NCBI RefSeq assembly: GCF_900101885.1
Contig: NZ_FNAN01000010.1
Location: 304,505 to 368,504, forward strand
Source: Dyadobacter soli
GTDB lineage: Bacteria > Bacteroidota > Bacteroidia > Cytophagales > Spirosomataceae
Length of the DNA stretch: 64,000 nucleotides
Reading direction: 5' to 3'
Shown: positions 62,501-64,000 of the stretch, piece after piece
Position numbering within the stretch: the first letter of the stretch is position 1
How the letters are laid out: every line of letters begins with the position of its first letter
Notes under the pieces: generated by a model
The model's input: the letters and a program-made list of their open reading frames with translations, nothing else
Databases searched by the model: none
What the model was told of the DNA's origin: nothing
Program-made: the position numbers and the translations under genes

Positions 62501-62631
62501 TCGTTGGAAGGCAGCCCCTCCTTGGTAGTGAGATGTTCGAGCGTGATCACGGGCATCTGCGCACGGGCACTACCGCCAAGCAGACTTATGCCGATCAGAA
62601 AAACGAGCATCGAAGAAACGGAAATCCGCAT
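59587..62631 (-). CDS. two-component sensor with extracellular propellers and LytS-type histidine kinase
   Basis: A 1014-residue protein with a signal peptide (about 1-24, LVFLIGISLLGGSARAQ). The periplasmic sensor consists of two-component-regulator propeller repeats (about 30-680: LTTKEGLPSNDVWCLNKDRHGFLWIGT and later ILWIGTSDGIFKYR, GRLWIANLNEGL, GRMWIATCSRGLFYF). A Y_Y_Y domain (about 690-755, ending YTLRVRSSNA), a TM helix (about 765-787), then the His_kinase box NPHFLFNSLNSVQNYLL with phospho-acceptor His near 822, and an ATPase part (LPPMLLQPYVENAIWHGL, IEDNGVGRDF). Unlike SusR-type hybrid sensors, it has no receiver domain of its own and relies on the LytTR gene next door. The ligand is likely a glycan or other extracellular compound; unproven. 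Confidence 0.95.
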   Translation of the reverse strand: MRISVSSMLVFLIGISLLGGSARAQMPVITLEHLTTKEGLPSNDVWCLNKDRHGFLWIGTGRNLCRYDGYSFLRLDSLQLGYCSGVSTDSKGDLYTSVDTRGIARIDRKTMEVTTLVHNNYDDQDIGNDLHEQGMVDSYDQMWVCDYTSVQRYDIARRKLSRYTFAASGNGGDVYQYASFFEDHQRVLWIVSELGLYYYDRKADKLVCVLGPAAVYPENRISIRLSRGSQDSAGNLWIGGYEYGLIKYSPSDHKFSIRKAGFEQNDVVCVRESRDENGRNALFVGTNDGVSVYYPERDELYHLPEFYNQGIRIKDMCDDAANGILWIGTSDGIFKYRYRNIGIRTVAIPPGVVRMPVKVASIQPAQEGGYWLGLSHSGVLYWQPSVNKFKLYRYAEEEAFADKVRTIGGKPFAFTDKGAFALDSSSQSFQPWQEGMQLFHNKDFRDGLLDKKGRLWIANLNEGLKVIDPSTKQELHLWAPEEGRKLVYQSYIKCIRETPDGRMWIATCSRGLFYFDEKNAVFTNIEKLAINKGKRLGGECINAIQVAADGSILVASWGGVSKVAPNGLIKYSFDFNSGKLKDTYCSNIAETPDGRLWFSTNEGIHVADPKTRTVRYLTTIEGLRSNAPVGFYYNAPGELLLGHINTLNILDIRLLGGSVRSPGIALASVEVKGKKIFQDPASEIVLQPDENSVNFSFTTLNFEPASQNRFSYQLEGYDDDWMDIGNEHTVSFANLPASSYTLRVRSSNASGIASKAPLVVRLTIRPYFTSTLFFRVLIGLTIAGLIVAMMRWRVSTLAERNRLDHQITEWRLKALQSQMNPHFLFNSLNSVQNYLLTNRGVEGAKYLSKFSKLVRRIMENSNHQYLSFEKIIDTLRMYVEIESFRFNHEFTYSFDIEENDVLLDTQLPPMLLQPYVENAIWHGLMPKEGDKKLTITARLSDRHIICTIEDNGVGRDFSPRTEGHISRGQEMTRGIFEALRQRDSEARIEMIDLFDTQNKPAGTLVKMIIPIENV

Positions 62632-62685
62632 GCGGGTTCAGGAAAGCTGAGCAAATAATATCTTTAAGCGAAACCGCGACGCTTC

Positions 62686-62865
62686 TTACTCCCTGAATTG
62701 CACCATCGCGACCTGCATTTCGGCCCGGACCGACGTGTGGATCTGCGCACTATTACGTGCTGCACGCCTGCGAGCCAGGCTTTTCGCAGCCTCAGCATTG
62801 ATTTTTTCGATGTAACAGAGCGTCAGCAAAGCCGCGAAAGTAAGGTAAGTTAAAAATGTCTTCAT
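62686..62865 (-). CDS. small secreted protein, 59 residues
   Basis: Counted from ATG 62865, two codons after the first possible ATG. A signal-peptide-like start (KTFLTYLTFAALLTLCYIEKINA) is followed by an Arg/Ala-rich part (SLARRRAARNSAQI). The family is not recognised. It lies 18 bases after an even smaller membrane-protein ORF and upstream of the propeller kinase in the same direction, so it may belong to that transcript. Confidence 0.45.
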   Translation of the reverse strand: MKTFLTYLTFAALLTLCYIEKINAEAAKSLARRRAARNSAQIHTSVRAEMQVAMVQFRE

Positions 62866-62883
62866 AAGCATGTGCGGTGGCGT

Positions 62884-63027
62884 TCAGAAAAATACGAGGC
62901 TTAACAGGATGATCACTGTGATAAACAGCAATGCAATCCAGTCGAACTCCCGGTCAAAAAACTTCCTGATCTCCCCTTTCACCAACCTCTTCCCCTCTCT
63001 TTTTGCCCGGTTATCGCCTCTTTCCAT
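62884..63027 (-). CDS. 47-residue single-helix membrane protein
   Basis: A minus-strand ORF of 48 codons. The first half is basic and charged (ERGDNRAKREGKRLVKGEIRK), then comes an FFDREFDW linker and one TM helix to the C-terminus (IALLFITVIILLSLVFF). The sharp change from charged to hydrophobic, the clean stop, and the pairing with the following 59-residue ORF argue for a real small protein. It may be a regulator of a membrane complex. Confidence 0.5.
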   Translation of the reverse strand: MERGDNRAKREGKRLVKGEIRKFFDREFDWIALLFITVIILLSLVFF

Positions 63028-63347
63028 ACGCCTGTTGTTGATTTTTGATTGATTGATACCCTAAAAATCGCCGGAAACCGCACAAAAATGGCCGCAGCTT
63101 CAAATCCGGCACTACCAAACCCATAGCTGGCGGAAAACATCTGATATCCGGAGCGGCCACTGAACATGACTTTTTCCACCTCCCCCAACGCATCGCCGTA
63201 GCCACACTGCTGATCGCCATCCGCACCCCGCATGTTACCGGTATATGAATTCAAAAAAATTTAAATTTTTTTAGGCGTTTAAATTTCTAAATGTGAGTTA
63301 ATTGCGAAATTTCCTGCATTTCCGCTTAAAAAATAGTGCTCTCAAAA
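63028..63347. other. non-coding stretch before the tRNA promoter
   Basis: About 320 bases without a convincing gene. A 91-residue minus-strand frame here has no start context and poor composition. A long A/T-rich block (about 63250-63290) lies before the tRNA promoter. Confidence 0.5.
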
Positions 63348-63378
63348 TTTGTTTGATAAAATCCCAATTGTACTTTTG
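63348..63378 (+). promoter_or_regulatory. consensus promoter upstream of tRNA-Lys
   Basis: TTTG (63348-63351), a 19-base spacer and TACTTTTG (63371-63378) are a full match to the Bacteroidota promoter consensus. The tRNA begins about 110 bases after the expected start site, so a leader is cut off during processing. Confidence 0.8.
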
Positions 63379-63494
63379 CACCACGATACGGCGCTGCGGC
63401 AGACAGATCGAAACGAAAAAAGGCTGAATGTTAAGTTTTCATGAAAGCCACAAAGTTTCAAAGAGTCAGAAAAAGCGCCACTAAAATATAGATC

Positions 63495-63567
63495 GATTCC
63501 GTAGCTCAGCTGGTAGAGCAATACACTTTTAATGTATGGGTCCTGGGTTCGAATCCCAGCGGGATCA
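63495..63567 (+). tRNA. tRNA-Lys (anticodon TTT)
   Basis: 73 bases with a complete cloverleaf. The acceptor stem GATTCCG/CGGGATC has one G-U pair; the D arm contains AGCTCAGCTGGTAGAGC; the anticodon loop CTTTTAA carries TTT; the T arm is CTGGG-TTCGAAT-CCCAG; the discriminator base is A. CCA is not encoded. Confidence 0.97.
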
Positions 63568-63571
63568 CTTG

Positions 63572-63595
63572 AAGCGCCTCAAAGGGCGCTTTTTT
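63572..63595 (+). terminator. terminator after tRNA-Lys
   Basis: An AAGCGCC/GGCGCTT seven-base-pair stem (63572-63578 with 63585-63591), with T residues to 63595. Confidence 0.88.
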
Positions 63596-63666
63596 CGTTT
63601 AAAAACGTCATTTTTTCACTGTTTTCGAAGATAGGCATATCATTCTGATTCAATCCAGATCAAAGC

Positions 63667-63690
63667 ATTCGGTAACCTATTCGGTAACCT
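63667..63690. repeat. tandem 12-base repeat downstream of tRNA-Lys
   Basis: ATTCGGTAACCT stands twice in direct tandem between the tRNA terminator and the transposase gene. It may belong to an insertion or recombination junction. Confidence 0.7.
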
Positions 63691-63762
63691 GCGGATCAAA
63701 TCAAAAACTTGTGGAGCGCATAGGATTTTCTAGGTTTGTGTTTTTAATCAACCTAGTTCGTT

Positions 63763-64000
63763 TTGGAGAGTTTCTTGCCTATTATCCAGTTTCTATTACC
63801 AGAGTTTATCCTTGAAAATTTTGAATTGACATCCATCGACCGTCAGGATGGAGTATTTCACGTGCATATAGATGAGAAGAATGCGGATGAGAATGACCCG
63901 GAGAGGAAGAATTTGCTCTCCAAAGGGTTCTTTCCGATGATTACTGTTCAGGATTTTCCAATTCGGGGCCATAAGGTCTTCCTTCACATCAAACGCCGCA
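63763..64000 (+). CDS. ISAon1-type transposase, N-terminal part, cut by window edge
   Basis: An open frame from TTG 63763 to the window end (79 codons visible). The protein begins ESFLPIIQFLLPEFILENFEL, then TSIDRQDGVFHVHIDEKN, and later KGFFPMITVQDFPIRGHKVFLHIKRR. This is the pattern of the N-terminal region protein of ISAon1-family transposases in Bacteroidota (PEF-LE-FELTS, F---TV-DFP-RG--VFLHIKRR). No ATG is near the N-terminus, so a TTG start is proposed; ATG 63940 would remove the conserved start. The element would extend beyond the window, and no terminal inverted repeat can be identified from one end alone. Confidence 0.78.
   Translation, partial: MESFLPIIQFLLPEFILENFELTSIDRQDGVFHVHIDEKNADENDPERKNLLSKGFFPMITVQDFPIRGHKVFLHIKRR

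Noticed and set aside
61204..62658. 484-residue plus-strand frame opposite the propeller kinase
   Set aside because: Antisense shadow; the minus strand has a full kinase with all motifs.
63796..63987. 63-residue minus-strand ORF at the right edge
   Set aside because: The plus strand of the same bases encodes the recognisable ISAon1 transposase start.

Overview
The window reads as chromosomal DNA of a moderately GC-rich Bacteroidota, most likely a Cytophagales close to Dyadobacter/Spirosoma. The evidence is a SusC/SusD pair, CarboxypepD-reg TonB receptors, a type IX secretion (T9SS) tail on an M4 peptidase, LytS/LytTR two-component proteins, lipocalin-like and choice-of-anchor lipoproteins, an ISAon1-type transposase, and promoters of the Bacteroidota form TTTG-N19-TAnnTTTG. 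The genus is an inference from gene content. No marker gene is present to fix it.

Layout. 0-8.2 kb: a 5'-cut TPR protein, a small membrane protein, a membrane-anchored MutS-like ATPase, an NmrA-like reductase, an orphan molybdenum-hydroxylase large subunit and an orphan LytS-type kinase. 8.5-16 kb: an Oar-like TonB receptor followed by a secreted nucleotide pyrophosphatase-like enzyme, a TspO-like protein and a DUF4932 protein, with three copies of a palindromic intergenic repeat between them. 16.3-22.7 kb: a complete tripartite RND efflux operon (adaptor, pump, outer-membrane factor) preceded by a small conserved ORF. 22.8-28.4 kb: GH28-like and ThuA-like proteins, a secreted calcineurin-like phosphoesterase and a choice-of-anchor I lipoprotein. 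28.4-32.2 kb (minus): GT2, GT39 and flippase-like genes that look like a polyprenyl-phosphate-sugar pathway. 32.4-42.7 kb: a T9SS-secreted M4 peptidase, a lipoprotein, the SusCD operon and a lipocalin-like lipoprotein.

43-53.7 kb is the accessory region. A 1983-residue Sec-exported SpvB/FG-GAP/Rhs protein ends, after the core motif DPSGQ, in an AT-rich variable tail with a HEYGH zinc-peptidase motif. It is followed by two tandem paralogous lipoproteins of 136 residues each. Between them lies a short stretch that encodes a degenerate copy of the Rhs protein's own last residues (YFF-x-F-x-PSYL), a fossil of a tail-plus-downstream-gene duplication. This is what a polymorphic toxin/immunity locus would look like. 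A degenerate third lipoprotein, unrecognised secreted or membrane proteins, a lipoprotein with a CHU_C-like motif and a YD/dockerin-like secreted protein follow.

53.7-64 kb: AlkB-like dioxygenase, an MBL-fold hydrolase divergent from a LysR regulator, a TonB siderophore receptor with a candidate metal-regulator box inside its promoter, a propeller-type histidine kinase with a LytTR response regulator, two very small genes, tRNA-Lys(TTT), and the 5' end of an ISAon1-family transposase cut by the window edge.
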